Shown piece by piece: positions 6,170 through 13,429 of a stretch of 15,409 nt of DNA. Position numbers and translations under genes: made by a program. The stretch is from DATKSS01 sp035533335. GTDB lineage: Bacteria > Chloroflexota > Dormibacteria > Dormibacterales > Dormibacteraceae. The stretch is taken from assembly GCA_035533335.1 (NCBI GenBank), contig DATLUC010000068.1, positions 1 through 15,409 of the forward strand, read 5' to 3'. Within the stretch, counting starts at the first letter, position 1, and every line of letters starts with the position of its first letter. The notes under the pieces were generated by a model that ran no database searches, was not told the DNA's origin, and saw nothing but the letters and a program-made list of their open reading frames with translations.

Positions 6170-7696
6170 TCACGCTGCGTTGCGAACCCACACATGGTCC
6201 AGCCCCGCGCCGAAGACCTCGGTGTAATCCCTGAACAAGAGCGGCATGATCTCGGGGAACGATGCCGTGTCGAGGTCGTTCGTCACGATGACTTCGGGTT
6301 GCGCACCCTCCACGAAGGTGCTCACCTCGCCGTGGTTGCCCAGGAGCACGAAGTTGTTGTAGATGGGCGGAGTGGGCATGAGCTCGTCGAGGTCGGCCAA
6401 CAGGTAAAGCCAGGCATCCGAGGACCAGACGACCGCCCTGGATCCGCTCAACCCGTGCGCGTCAAGCCAGGCGGCAACCGCGGCGTCCGGCGCCACGCGG
6501 GCATCGAAGGAGTCGCTCCAGTCGTCCATCGACTTGATCCGAGCCGCGGCCAACACGAAACCACCGTAATAACCAACCACGGTTGATTGAGAGCTGGGCG
6601 GCGGCACCCAGTCCAGGCCGACGCTTTGGGCCAAGCCAAACGAAATCAAGACGGCCGCTGCCATGGCGGCGACACCGAGTCTCACGCGTGCGCCGGCTAG
6701 CAGGCGATGTCCGACCAGCGGTACCCAGCCCCCCAACGCCAGGGTGGTCGGCACGACGGCCGGCAGCACTAAGTGGGCATATGGATGCTGCGGCGCTCCA
6801 GCGGCGAGAAGAGTGGCGACGGACCATAAGCCGGCCGCCCAGGGCCATGGCCTCGCGCGCAACGCCAGGGCGCTGGCGAAGGCAAGCAGGGCAGCCAACA
6901 GCATCGAAACGGCGAGCGCGACCGCCACCAGCCGATTGCCGGGCAGGACAGAGGCGGTGTACGGCACATAGAAGCCGGCCAGCGCGAAGGCGACCTTGGA
7001 CGGACCGGCGAGGACCACGCTGGGCACGAGCCAGGCCGAAGTAGCGGCCGCAAAGGCAGCGAGGTACGCGGCCAGTTGGGCCCGCGTAGCCCGCGGATGA
7101 ATCAGCAGAATCACGAAGAACGCAGCGCCATCCGCCAGTGCCGTCTGTTGATAGGCGACGGCCGCCGCCGCAAGGATTCCGACCCACGCGGTCCATCCCC
7201 AGCGATTCGGCTCCCTCGGCCGGCTCAACCCGACGAGCAGCAGGGCTCCAGCCCATGAGGTAGCTGCTATCAGCAGGCTCTCCGGGATTAACAGCTCGGC
7301 GTCCATGATCGGAGTCCCGAGAATCACCGAGACGGTCAGCACAGCGATCACGGCGCGGCGCGGCGAAAGCAACCGGAAGGCGCCATATGCCATCCCGCTT
7401 AGAGCGACGAGCCCGGCAACGTAGGTGATCAGATGCAAGCCGGCCTCGCTCGACCCGAACAGTCGGATTCCTGCCGCCGCCGTCCAAAGCTGAAGGGGTG
7501 GCTTGTTGTTCCAGATGCCCGCATACAGGACCTTGCCCCGAAGCATTTCCCGCGCCGCGGTGACGTATCCGGCCTCGTCCGTATACCAGTGTGGTTCGAA
7601 AAAAGACGGCAGCCGCAGCAGCGTGTAAACCACCACGGCAACAGCAAACCTGGGAGCGGCGCGAACACGGACTGGCGACACATCGACCATCAGCAT
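6170..7696 (-). CDS. GT-C-type integral membrane glycosyltransferase (GT39/ArnT/PMT-like)
   Basis: This is a 508-residue polytopic membrane protein with roughly ten hydrophobic segments, followed by a soluble C-terminal domain from about 370. After the first membrane segment (17-31) comes the extracytoplasmic loop motif YTDEAGY, with Asp40-Glu41. AAREMLRGKVLY and NNKPPLQLW (63-71) follow; this Asp-Glu plus KPPL pattern is typical of GT-C enzymes using polyprenyl-phosphate sugars. The acceptor and sugar cannot be inferred. The start is the ATG at 7696; a second ATG two codons later is possible. It is divergent from mdh with 35 bases between starts. No glycan cluster surrounds it. Confidence 0.8.
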   Translation of the reverse strand: MLMVDVSPVRVRAAPRFAVAVVVYTLLRLPSFFEPHWYTDEAGYVTAAREMLRGKVLYAGIWNNKPPLQLWTAAAGIRLFGSSEAGLHLITYVAGLVALSGMAYGAFRLLSPRRAVIAVLTVSVILGTPIMDAELLIPESLLIAATSWAGALLLVGLSRPREPNRWGWTAWVGILAAAAVAYQQTALADGAAFFVILLIHPRATRAQLAAYLAAFAAATSAWLVPSVVLAGPSKVAFALAGFYVPYTASVLPGNRLVAVALAVSMLLAALLAFASALALRARPWPWAAGLWSVATLLAAGAPQHPYAHLVLPAVVPTTLALGGWVPLVGHRLLAGARVRLGVAAMAAAVLISFGLAQSVGLDWVPPPSSQSTVVGYYGGFVLAAARIKSMDDWSDSFDARVAPDAAVAAWLDAHGLSGSRAVVWSSDAWLYLLADLDELMPTPPIYNNFVLLGNHGEVSTFVEGAQPEVIVTNDLDTASFPEIMPLLFRDYTEVFGAGLDHVWVRNAA

Positions 7697-7708
7697 CGTC
7701 TGACTGCC

Positions 7709-7722
7709 AATTTAATTACGAT
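7709..7722. promoter_or_regulatory. AT-rich divergent promoter region (glycosyltransferase / mdh)
   Basis: Only 35 bases separate two divergent start codons, and they contain the one AT-rich island here, AATTTAATTACGAT. On the plus strand TACGAT (7717-7722) lies nine bases before the mdh ATG. On the minus strand TAAATT lies 12 bases before the ATG at 7696, or TAATTA (7718 down to 7713) lies 16 bases before it; the latter would share the TA at 7717-7718. No Shine-Dalgarno sequence precedes mdh. The choice of hexamers is uncertain. Confidence 0.4.
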
Positions 7723-7731
7723 TCTCCTGTT

Positions 7732-8730
7732 ATGGGTGACAGCGCGCGAAAGCCGGTCCACGTCACGGTCACGGGTGCCGCAGGCCAGATCGGCTACGCC
7801 TTGGTCTTTCGCATCGCCTCAGGCCAGCTCCTGGGCCCGAACCAGCCGGTCGTCCTGCGCATGCTGGAGATCGAACCGGCTCTGAAGTCCCTCCAGGGCG
7901 TGGCCATGGAGCTCGACGACTGCGCCTTCCCGCTGCTGCACGACATGGTCCTCACGAGCAACACCGAAGAGGCGTTCGACGGAGCCTCGTGGGCGCTGCT
8001 GGTGGGCTCGATCCCGCGCAAAGCCGGCATGGAGCGGGGGGACCTGCTGTCGGTCAACGGGGGGATCTTCGGGCCCCAGGGAAAGGCGATCGCCAAGAAG
8101 GCGGCGAGCGACGTGCGGATCCTGGTCATCGGCAACCCGTGCAACACCAACTGCTACATCGCTCGCTCCAACGCACCGGAGATCCCGGCCGAGCGCTGGT
8201 TCGCCATGACGCGCCTGGACGAGAACCGGGCCAAGACTCAGCTCGCCAAGAAGGCCGGGGTGCCGGTCTCGGCCGTCACCAACCTGGCGATCTGGGGCAA
8301 CCACTCGGCGACCCAGTACCCGGACGCCCGCAACGCGCGCATCGGCGGGGTGGCTGTCAAGGACGTCATCTCCGACCACGGCTGGCTCAAGGACAAGTTC
8401 ATCGAGACCATCCAAAAGCGCGGAGCGGCGGTCATCGAGGCGCGCGGCGCCTCGTCGGCGGCCTCGGCGGCCAACGCCGTGATCGATTCCGTCAACAGCA
8501 TCCACAGCCCGACGGCCCGGGGCGACTGGCACTCGCTGGCCGTCGTGAGCCACGGCGAGTACGGCGTGCCCGAGGGGTTGCAGTTCGGTTTCCCCATCAA
8601 GTCGGACGGGGAGCGCTGGGAGGTGGTCGAGGGGCTAGAGCACGACGACGAGGCCAAGCAGCGGATCAGGGTCACCACCGAGGAGCTCGTGCAGGAGCGC
8701 GAGCTGGTCAAGCAGCTGGTTCCGAGCTAG
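7732..8730 (+). CDS. mdh: Malate dehydrogenase (NAD-dependent)
   Basis: This is the cytoplasmic TCA-cycle enzyme interconverting malate and oxaloacetate. The product has 332 residues, normal for the cytosolic-type MDH common in Actinobacteria. The nucleotide-binding motif GAAGQIG is at 15-21, with Glu46 near the end of the next strand (MLEIE). Substrate-binding arginines are Arg96 and Arg102 in RKAGMERGDLL, and Arg166 in TRLDENR, with the proton-relay Asp163. The catalytic His191 lies in IWGNHSATQYPD. The ATG at 7732 is chosen because the conserved region begins right after it; the open frame reaches 141 bases further upstream into the divergent gene. The stop codon shares CTAG with a small ORF on the other strand. 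Confidence 0.95.
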   Translation: MGDSARKPVHVTVTGAAGQIGYALVFRIASGQLLGPNQPVVLRMLEIEPALKSLQGVAMELDDCAFPLLHDMVLTSNTEEAFDGASWALLVGSIPRKAGMERGDLLSVNGGIFGPQGKAIAKKAASDVRILVIGNPCNTNCYIARSNAPEIPAERWFAMTRLDENRAKTQLAKKAGVPVSAVTNLAIWGNHSATQYPDARNARIGGVAVKDVISDHGWLKDKFIETIQKRGAAVIEARGASSAASAANAVIDSVNSIHSPTARGDWHSLAVVSHGEYGVPEGLQFGFPIKSDGERWEVVEGLEHDDEAKQRIRVTTEELVQERELVKQLVPS

Positions 8731-8861
8731 ATCCAGCGCTCCGGTCGGCCGCTCGATCTCGGATCGAGGCCCCACTGGCGCGAATCCACGCCCCACCGCC
8801 AGGCGGCGATGTCGAGCAGGACCAGCGCGATCAGCGCGATCAGCGCCACCAGGATCTCCAC
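8727..8861 (-). CDS. Putative 44-residue single-pass membrane protein
   Basis: The minus strand reads from a GTG at 8861 to a TAG at 8729-8727. The product starts MEILVALIALIALVLLD, one membrane segment, followed by IAAWRWGVDSRQWGLDP and a short polar tail. A short hydrophobic helix followed by a D-x-AA-x-RWG-x-DSR motif resembles small uncharacterised actinobacterial and chloroflexal proteins as I remember them; I could not search. The stop overlaps the mdh stop in the palindrome CTAG, so the two genes are exactly tail to tail. The hydrophobic part is encoded by a 9-base tandem repeat (8823-8849). Upstream signals are weak. A chance antisense frame remains possible. Confidence 0.45.
   Translation of the reverse strand: MEILVALIALIALVLLDIAAWRWGVDSRQWGLDPRSSGRPERWI
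8823..8849. repeat. Short tandem repeat, 9-bp unit, three copies
   Basis: The plus strand reads CAGCGCGAT, CAGCGCGAT, CAGCGCCAC: two exact copies and one copy with two changes. On the minus strand it encodes the ALIALIAL part of the small membrane ORF. Such a repeat could change length by slippage without breaking the frame. Confidence 0.6.
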
Positions 8862-8963
8862 ACCAGCTAGAACTCGAATTGGCGGCGTTTCGTTCCAGCC
8901 AGTCAAACCTCCCCGCCGCCCGGCTGCACCCGGTTCTTGCCCGCGAGCGGGGAAGTCACCTTC

Positions 8964-8969
8964 TAATCT
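8964..8969 (+). promoter_or_regulatory. Probable -10 element of the chelatase pair
   Basis: TAATCT lies seven bases before the GTG at 8977, and there is no Shine-Dalgarno sequence in between, so a leaderless message is likely. The 102 bases from 8862 to 8963 show no recognisable gene; I found no cobalamin riboswitch pattern there. Confidence 0.5.
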
Positions 8970-8976
8970 TGGCGAT

Positions 8977-11073
8977 GTGAGCGTCACGCTCGACCGCCAC
9001 TCCTTTCCCTTCACCGCGATCGTCGGCCAGGACTCGATGAAGCTGGCCCTGATCCTCAACGCCATCATGCCGACCATCGGCGGGGTGCTGATCCGGGGCG
9101 AGAAAGGGACCGGCAAGTCGACCGCCGTGCGCGCCCTGGCCCGCCTCCTGCCCGAGCACGACGTGGTCGAGGGCTGCCACTTCGGCTGCGACCCCCAAGA
9201 CAAAGAGCGCCTTTGCGCCGATTGCCGAGTCCGCTTGAAGGTGGAAGGCTCGCTGCCCCATCACAAGCGGCGCATGCGGGTGGTCGAGCTGCCCATCAAC
9301 GCGTCCGAAGACCGGGTGGTGGGCACCATCGACATCGAGGCCGCGCTGCGCACGGGCGCAAGGCGGTTCGAGCCCGGGGTGCTGGCCGAGGCCAACCGCA
9401 ACATCCTGTACGTCGACGAGGTCAACCTGCTCGACGACCACCTGGTCGACGTCCTGCTCGACGCGGCCGCCATGGGCGTCAACGTCGTGGAGCGCGAAGG
9501 GGTGTCGTTCGCGCACCCGTCGAGATTCATCCTGGTCGGCACCATGAACCCGGAGGAGGGAGAGCTGCGGCCGCAGCTGCTCGACCGGTTCGGGCTCTGC
9601 GTCGACGTCGAGGGCATCCGTGACCCTGACCAGCGTGTCCTCATCGCCGAGCGCGACGCCGACTTCAAGCGGGGCGACCACGAGTTCGCCAACGAGTTCG
9701 CAGCGGCGGACGCCAATCTTTCCCGCGCGCTGGCCGAGGCGATCGGGCGGGTCAAGCAAGTGCGCGTCAGCCCCGGACACGCTCGCGTCATCTCGTCGAT
9801 CTGCGTCGAGGCACAGGTGCTCGGTCACCGGGCCGACGTGGTCATCGACCACGCCGCCAAGGCGCTGGCCGCATACCGCCGCCACCGCTCGCCTACCCGC
9901 GAGGACATCTACGACGCCGCGGCTCTGGCGCTCGCCCACCGGGCGCGCCAGCCGGTCAGCCGCGACCCCGACGATTCGAGCTCGTCTGAGCCCGGCGAGG
10001 AGCAGGAGGGCAACAAGCCCGCGGAGTCCGAAAGCGGCGAGCCGCAGGCCTCGGAGAGCGATGCGGCGGCGGAGGCGTCGGCCGACCAGAGCTCCAGCGC
10101 GGCCGACTCGGGCGAGCAGTCGACGGGCAGCGACCAGGGCATGACGGCCGGTGGCTCGAGCGGGAATGAATCGGCGCCCGATGCGCTGGAGACGTTCAAC
10201 CTGAAGCGCATCGACCTGCCGCGCCAGCGCCGCGTGCGCAAGCAGGGCGGCAAGCGGTCGGCGAGCCAGACTGCCGACCGGAGGGGACGCTACGTGCGCG
10301 CCGAGCCGAGGGCGAAGGTGAACGACCTCGCCATCGACGCGACCGTGCGCGCGGCGGCCCCGATGCAGAAGGACCGCGGGCGGCTTGCAGGCGAGCGGTT
10401 GAAGCTCGAGCGCGAGGACCTGCGTCAGAAGGTGCGTGAGCGCAAGATCGGAAACCTCATCGTGTTCGTGGTCGATGCGTCCGCCTCGATGGACGCGGAG
10501 CAGCGAATGGCCGCGACCAAGGGCGCCATCCTGTCGCTCCTGCAGGACGCCTACGTCCGCCGCGACCGCGTCGCCGTGGTGATCTTCAAGAACCGGACGG
10601 CGGAAGTCGTCCTGCGCCCGACCTCCAGCGTGTCGCTCGCTCGCAGGCGCCTGGAGAGGCTGTCGGTCGGCGGCACCACGCCGCTGACCCACGGGCTGAT
10701 GGCCGGCTACAAGGTGGTCAAGACCGAGCTCATGCGCGACCCCACCATCCGCCCGCTGCTGGTTCTGATCAGCGACGGCCGGGGCAACATCTCGATGTTC
10801 AAAGAGGAGCCGCTCATCGAGGCGCAGAAGGTGGCCGGGCTGATCGAGGCCGAGAACATCGACGCGCTGGTGATCGACTCGGCTCGCGACTACAGTCACC
10901 TGCCGTCGGTGCAACACCTCGCGCGCGTGGCGCCCATGTACCAGACGTACGCGATCAACGCCTGCGCCGACCTCGCCGAGCGCATGGGTGCCCGCTACTA
11001 CGGCCTCTACGACCTTTCCCGTGACGAGATCGCCTCCGCGGTGGAGAGAGAGCTGGGCAGAAGCGGCCGGTAG
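8977..11073 (+). CDS. Magnesium/cobalt chelatase-like I/D fusion: AAA+ ATPase plus VWA domain
   Basis: A 698-residue protein of the fused chelatase family often annotated as putative cobaltochelatase or magnesium chelatase subunit D. The AAA+ half carries Walker A GEKGTGKST (41-49) and Walker B ILYVDEVN (143-150), with sensor-1 Asn191 in GTMNPEE and Arg204 in LLDRFG. Cys67, Cys71, Cys80 and Cys83 form a CX3CX8CX2C cluster that could bind a metal. A low-complexity acidic Ser/Glu/Ala linker runs from about 327 to 405. The C-terminal VWA domain has a full MIDAS: DASAS (500-504), Thr567-568 in GGTTPL and Asp600 in ISDG. In known chelatases this motor works with a large porphyrin- or corrin-binding subunit, not seen here. 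The GTG start begins the conserved VTLDRHSFPFTAIVGQ; the longer open frame upstream is rejected. Confidence 0.88.
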   Translation: MSVTLDRHSFPFTAIVGQDSMKLALILNAIMPTIGGVLIRGEKGTGKSTAVRALARLLPEHDVVEGCHFGCDPQDKERLCADCRVRLKVEGSLPHHKRRMRVVELPINASEDRVVGTIDIEAALRTGARRFEPGVLAEANRNILYVDEVNLLDDHLVDVLLDAAAMGVNVVEREGVSFAHPSRFILVGTMNPEEGELRPQLLDRFGLCVDVEGIRDPDQRVLIAERDADFKRGDHEFANEFAAADANLSRALAEAIGRVKQVRVSPGHARVISSICVEAQVLGHRADVVIDHAAKALAAYRRHRSPTREDIYDAAALALAHRARQPVSRDPDDSSSSEPGEEQEGNKPAESESGEPQASESDAAAEASADQSSSAADSGEQSTGSDQGMTAGGSSGNESAPDALETFNLKRIDLPRQRRVRKQGGKRSASQTADRRGRYVRAEPRAKVNDLAIDATVRAAAPMQKDRGRLAGERLKLEREDLRQKVRERKIGNLIVFVVDASASMDAEQRMAATKGAILSLLQDAYVRRDRVAVVIFKNRTAEVVLRPTSSVSLARRRLERLSVGGTTPLTHGLMAGYKVVKTELMRDPTIRPLLVLISDGRGNISMFKEEPLIEAQKVAGLIEAENIDALVIDSARDYSHLPSVQHLARVAPMYQTYAINACADLAERMGARYYGLYDLSRDEIASAVERELGRSGR

Positions 11074-11076
11074 TAT
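11071..11076 (+). promoter_or_regulatory. Possible internal -10 element between the chelatase genes
   Basis: TAGTAT begins with the stop codon of the upstream gene and lies nine bases before the ATG at 11086. No Shine-Dalgarno sequence is present. It could provide extra leaderless transcription of the second ATPase, or initiation may depend on coupling across the 12-base gap. Confidence 0.35.
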
Positions 11077-11085
11077 TCGATTCGC

Positions 11086-12117
11086 ATGGCGATAGACCGC
11101 TACTCCTACCCCTTCACGGCGATCGTGGGCCAGGACCAGATGAAGATGGCCCTGGTGCTCAACGCCATCAACCCGTCGATCGGCGGCGTGCTGATCCGCG
11201 GCGAGAAGGGGACCGGCAAGTCGACGGCGGTGCGTGCCCTGGCGCGCCTGCTGCCCGACCAGCAGGTGGTGGAAGGGTGTCATTTCGGATGCCATCCCGA
11301 CGACCCCGAAGACTGGTGCTACGACTGCCGGGAGAGGGCCAAGGCGGGCCCCCTGCCGGTCGCGACCCGGCGCATGCGCGTGGTCGAGCTTCCGATCAAC
11401 GCGTCAGAGGACCGCGTGGTCGGCACCATCGACCTCGAGGCCGCGCTCAAGGAGGGCTCACGCCGCTTCGAGCCGGGCGTGCTGGCCGAGGCCAACCGCA
11501 ACATCCTCTATGTCGACGAGGTGAACCTGCTCGACGACCACATCGTCGACGTCCTGCTCGACGCCGCCGCGATGGGCATCAACACCGTCGAGCGGGAGGG
11601 CGTCTCGGTTTCCCACCCGTCGCGCTTCATCCTGGTCGGCACCATGAACCCCGAGGAGGGCGAGCTGCGCCCGCAGCTGCTGGACCGGTTCGGCCTCTGC
11701 GTCGACGTGGAAGGGATCCGCGATTTGGACCAGCGCGTCTCGATCGTCGAAAAGCGCGCGGTGTGGGAGGACGACCCCAACCTGTTCACGCAACAGCACG
11801 CGGAGTCGGAGCAGAGCGTCAGGTCGCAGATCGCCGAGGCCATCGCGACCTTCCCGGAGGTCATGTTGCCGCGGCCGATCTTGAGGTTGATCGCCCAGAT
11901 CTCGATCGCGCTCGAGGTCGACGGGCACCGCTCCGACCTGGTGTGCGCGCGCGCCGCGCAAGCCAAGGCTGCGTATGACAGCGCCGGCGAGGTAAGCGTC
12001 AACCACGTCGGCGAGGGCGCGGAAATGGTGTTCGCGCACCGGGTGCATTCGGTGCCCTTCGGCAAGGGCGGCCCGAACCTCAGCGAGGTCATCGCGCGGA
12101 TGATCGGCCAGGCCTAG
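11086..12117 (+). CDS. Chelatase I-subunit-like AAA+ ATPase (BchI/ChlI-type)
   Basis: This 343-residue protein has the length of a stand-alone chelatase I subunit. Motifs are Walker A GEKGTGKST (39-47), Walker B LYVDEVN (141-147), sensor-1 Asn188 in GTMNPEE and Arg201 in LLDRFG. Cys65, Cys69, Cys78 and Cys81 form the same CX3CX8CX2C cluster as in the upstream fusion. Across residues 106-218 it matches the fusion at 103 of 113 positions by my count, so the two are tandem paralogues. They diverge after that, where this protein has its own helical lid ending KGGPNLSEVIARMIGQA. It probably assembles with the fusion protein as an I:D-type motor. It follows that gene by 12 bases. The ion and the target are not known. 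Confidence 0.87.
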   Translation: MAIDRYSYPFTAIVGQDQMKMALVLNAINPSIGGVLIRGEKGTGKSTAVRALARLLPDQQVVEGCHFGCHPDDPEDWCYDCRERAKAGPLPVATRRMRVVELPINASEDRVVGTIDLEAALKEGSRRFEPGVLAEANRNILYVDEVNLLDDHIVDVLLDAAAMGINTVEREGVSVSHPSRFILVGTMNPEEGELRPQLLDRFGLCVDVEGIRDLDQRVSIVEKRAVWEDDPNLFTQQHAESEQSVRSQIAEAIATFPEVMLPRPILRLIAQISIALEVDGHRSDLVCARAAQAKAAYDSAGEVSVNHVGEGAEMVFAHRVHSVPFGKGGPNLSEVIARMIGQA

Positions 12118-12420
12118 GCCGCATTTAGCGGGCCAGGTGCTCCGCGTAAGAGACCGGCGCCGACAGGGGTAACCCGTCTTGAATCGAACCGCCGAGGTGC
12201 ATGGCGGGAACCGCGCCTATCGTCAACCTCGTGCCGCCTATAAATCCTGTACACGCCTCATCCCAGAGGCGACGTCCTGCATTGAAGCTCGAGGCAACTT
12301 GCCGATCCTAGAATCCAGATCCGATCGGTCGATCGTCTGGAGTTGCGCTCGCTCTGCGGCGAGTTCCCGCCTCTCTGGGCATGGCTCAAGTGTCGCACTG
12401 GTGTTACACTCAAATTAGTC
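12118..12420. other. 303-base gap without a recognised gene
   Basis: I see no convincing gene here. A frame open from about 12343 leads into the antitoxin gene, and another at 12179-12418 has poor composition; neither looks coding. The gap contains an imperfect hairpin at 12162-12178 (GGG/CCC core around GTAA) that could be a weak terminator for the chelatase genes. It also has two CGATCG palindromes at 12322-12335. Its last 32 bases hold the operator and -10 of the next toxin-antitoxin pair. Base composition is less GC-rich than in the chelatase genes, in keeping with acquired DNA. Confidence 0.4.
12389..12410 (+). promoter_or_regulatory. Two tandem 11-bp repeats over the antitoxin -10 (probable operator)
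   Basis: AGTGTCGCACT (12389-12399) is followed directly by GGTGTTACACT (12400-12410). They match at 8 of 11 positions, and each unit is itself close to palindromic. The second unit contains TACACT (12405-12410), a -10-like hexamer ten bases before the ATG at 12421. Small antitoxins often repress their own promoter through such repeated short sites; spacing of one helical turn would allow dimers to bind side by side. Confidence 0.55.
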
Positions 12421-12693
12421 ATGCCAACCACTCGTCGTCGCCACGCAATCACCGAGACGGCGCCCGTCCAAGCCGCACTCGATAACCTTCGGCGCGAACT
12501 CGGTTCGGATCGCGTCGAACTGACAGAGCTCGTCATCTTGGGCGCTCAAGAGAAGTTGGAGCGTTTGCGGGCGATGCGCGGAGCACAACTTGGTTTGCGC
12601 CAGCGCCTGGCCGCGCGCGTTCGAAGTCGCCGGCTCCCAACCGACATTAAGGCCGCGGAGGAAGTGCGCCGAACAGGTTGGGCGCGCACCTGA
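12421..12693 (+). CDS. Putative antitoxin paired with a PIN toxin
   Basis: A 90-residue basic, helical protein directly upstream of a PIN toxin. The N-terminus PTTRRRHAITET followed by VQAALDNLRREL resembles short antitoxins of the VapB class often found before actinobacterial PIN toxins, possibly of ribbon-helix-helix type. I cannot assign the fold with certainty. The C-terminal part is rich in Arg and Leu (LERLRAMRGAQLGLRQRL) and probably contacts the toxin. The ATG start is supported by the TACACT hexamer and tandem operator upstream; the open frame continuing to 12343 is not used. Its stop overlaps the toxin gene by 16 bases. Confidence 0.75.
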   Translation: MPTTRRRHAITETAPVQAALDNLRRELGSDRVELTELVILGAQEKLERLRAMRGAQLGLRQRLAARVRSRRLPTDIKAAEEVRRTGWART

Positions 12694-13118
12694 CCGGTAC
12701 CTTTCTGATCGATAATTCGGCCTGGGCCCGGCTCGGCCTGCGGCGATTGCGCAAATCTCGCATTGATGAGGTCGCCGCAGCCATCGAGTCGGGACAGATT
12801 GTGGCCTGCCTGCCGTTCGTGCTGGAGGCCGGATACTCCGCGCAATCCGCCCAGGATCACCGTAATCTCATCGCCGAATTGCTGGCCCTACCGTGGGCCG
12901 CTATCGATGACGTGGTCGAGCGCCGCGCAATCGATGCGCAACGGCAACTGGCACGGGTCGGACACCATCGGATGCCGCCGGTCGACATTCTGCAAGCGGC
13001 CATTGCCGATCGTCACCAGCTGGGAATCCTTCATTACGATCGGGACTTCGACCTCATCGGTGCTGGGACGGATCTGACGTTCGAGAGCGAATGGCTCGCA
13101 AAGGCGGGTTCGCTCTGA
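12678..13118 (+). CDS. vapC: VapC-type PIN-domain toxin (second locus)
   Basis: A 146-residue PIN-domain protein, predicted Mg2+-dependent RNase. Active-site acids are Asp12 in FLIDNSAWARL, Glu50 in FVLEAGYSA, Asp103 in PPVDILQAA, and Asp121 and Asp123 in HYDRDFDLI. The FLIDNSAWARL beginning resembles actinobacterial VapC toxins. The TTG at 12678-12680 is the best start: it lies within the antitoxin end and just before the PIN domain. The region before it has GAGGAAG 13 bases away, a poor ribosome site, so translation probably depends on the antitoxin. The gene is intact. It has low similarity to the first VapC in this window, so the two arrived separately. Confidence 0.85.
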   Translation: MGAHLTGTFLIDNSAWARLGLRRLRKSRIDEVAAAIESGQIVACLPFVLEAGYSAQSAQDHRNLIAELLALPWAAIDDVVERRAIDAQRQLARVGHHRMPPVDILQAAIADRHQLGILHYDRDFDLIGAGTDLTFESEWLAKAGSL

Positions 13119-13170
13119 GCCTACCGGCATCTGCGGCTTGCTCGCCGGTCGGCTACTCGCCCGTCGACGA

Positions 13171-13369
13171 TTTGACCGGACGACCGCCCAACCTGGTCTG
13201 CGCACGGGCGGCGCAGGCGAAAGCTGCCTAGGACAGCTCCGGCGAGGTCCGCGTCACCCATGTCGGGCAGGTGGCGGAGATGGTGTTCGCGCACAGGGTG
13301 CACTCGGTACCGTTCGGCAAGGGCGGCCCGAACCTGAGCGAGGTCATCTCCCGGATGATCGGCCAGGCC
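13171..13369 (+). pseudogene. Decayed C-terminal fragment of another chelatase I-type ATPase
   Basis: Starting around 13171 the plus strand reads LTGRPPNLVCARAAQAKAA, then an in-frame TAG (13229-13231), then DSSGEVRVTHVGQVAEMVF and on to SEVISRMIGQA. This matches the last 59 residues of the ATPase at 11086-12117 at 52 positions, with the TAG where that protein has Tyr297. The usual stop after IGQA is replaced by a Glu codon, and the frame runs on past 13400. At the DNA level 17 codons differ silently against 7 that change the residue or stop. The fragment therefore looks like the remains of a gene that was under selection, not a recent copy of its neighbour. The N-terminal 280 residues are absent. 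Confidence 0.85.
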
Positions 13370-13429
13370 GAGAGCGACGAGCCAGCCGAGCAGGAAGCCG
13401 GCGCCGGCAGGCATAGGAGCACCGTTCGG

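Noticed and set aside
8862..8963. Cobalamin riboswitch before the chelatase genes
   Set aside because: I looked for B12-box-like elements and found only an isolated CCACTGG further upstream (near 8772) inside the small ORF. The gap is also too short for the full element.
8809..8976. N-terminal extension of the chelatase fusion protein
   Set aside because: The 56 extra residues are low-complexity Ser/Arg/Pro without similarity to the family, overlap the small minus-strand ORF, and the GTG at 8977 has a well-placed -10 hexamer.
8956..11295. Very long open frame (about 779 codons) on the minus strand opposite the chelatase genes
   Set aside because: It mirrors the codon pattern of the high-GC sense genes, has His/Arg/Val-rich composition with no domain, and spans two unrelated sense genes. 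It is a shadow frame.
12179..12418. 79-codon plus-strand frame in the gap before the second toxin-antitoxin pair
   Set aside because: Its composition looks random, it has no ribosome-binding site, and it overlaps the antitoxin promoter.
12343..12420. Upstream extension of the second antitoxin in the same frame
   Set aside because: It would run through the tandem operator repeats and the -10 element; the ATG at 12421 fits the promoter spacing and family start.
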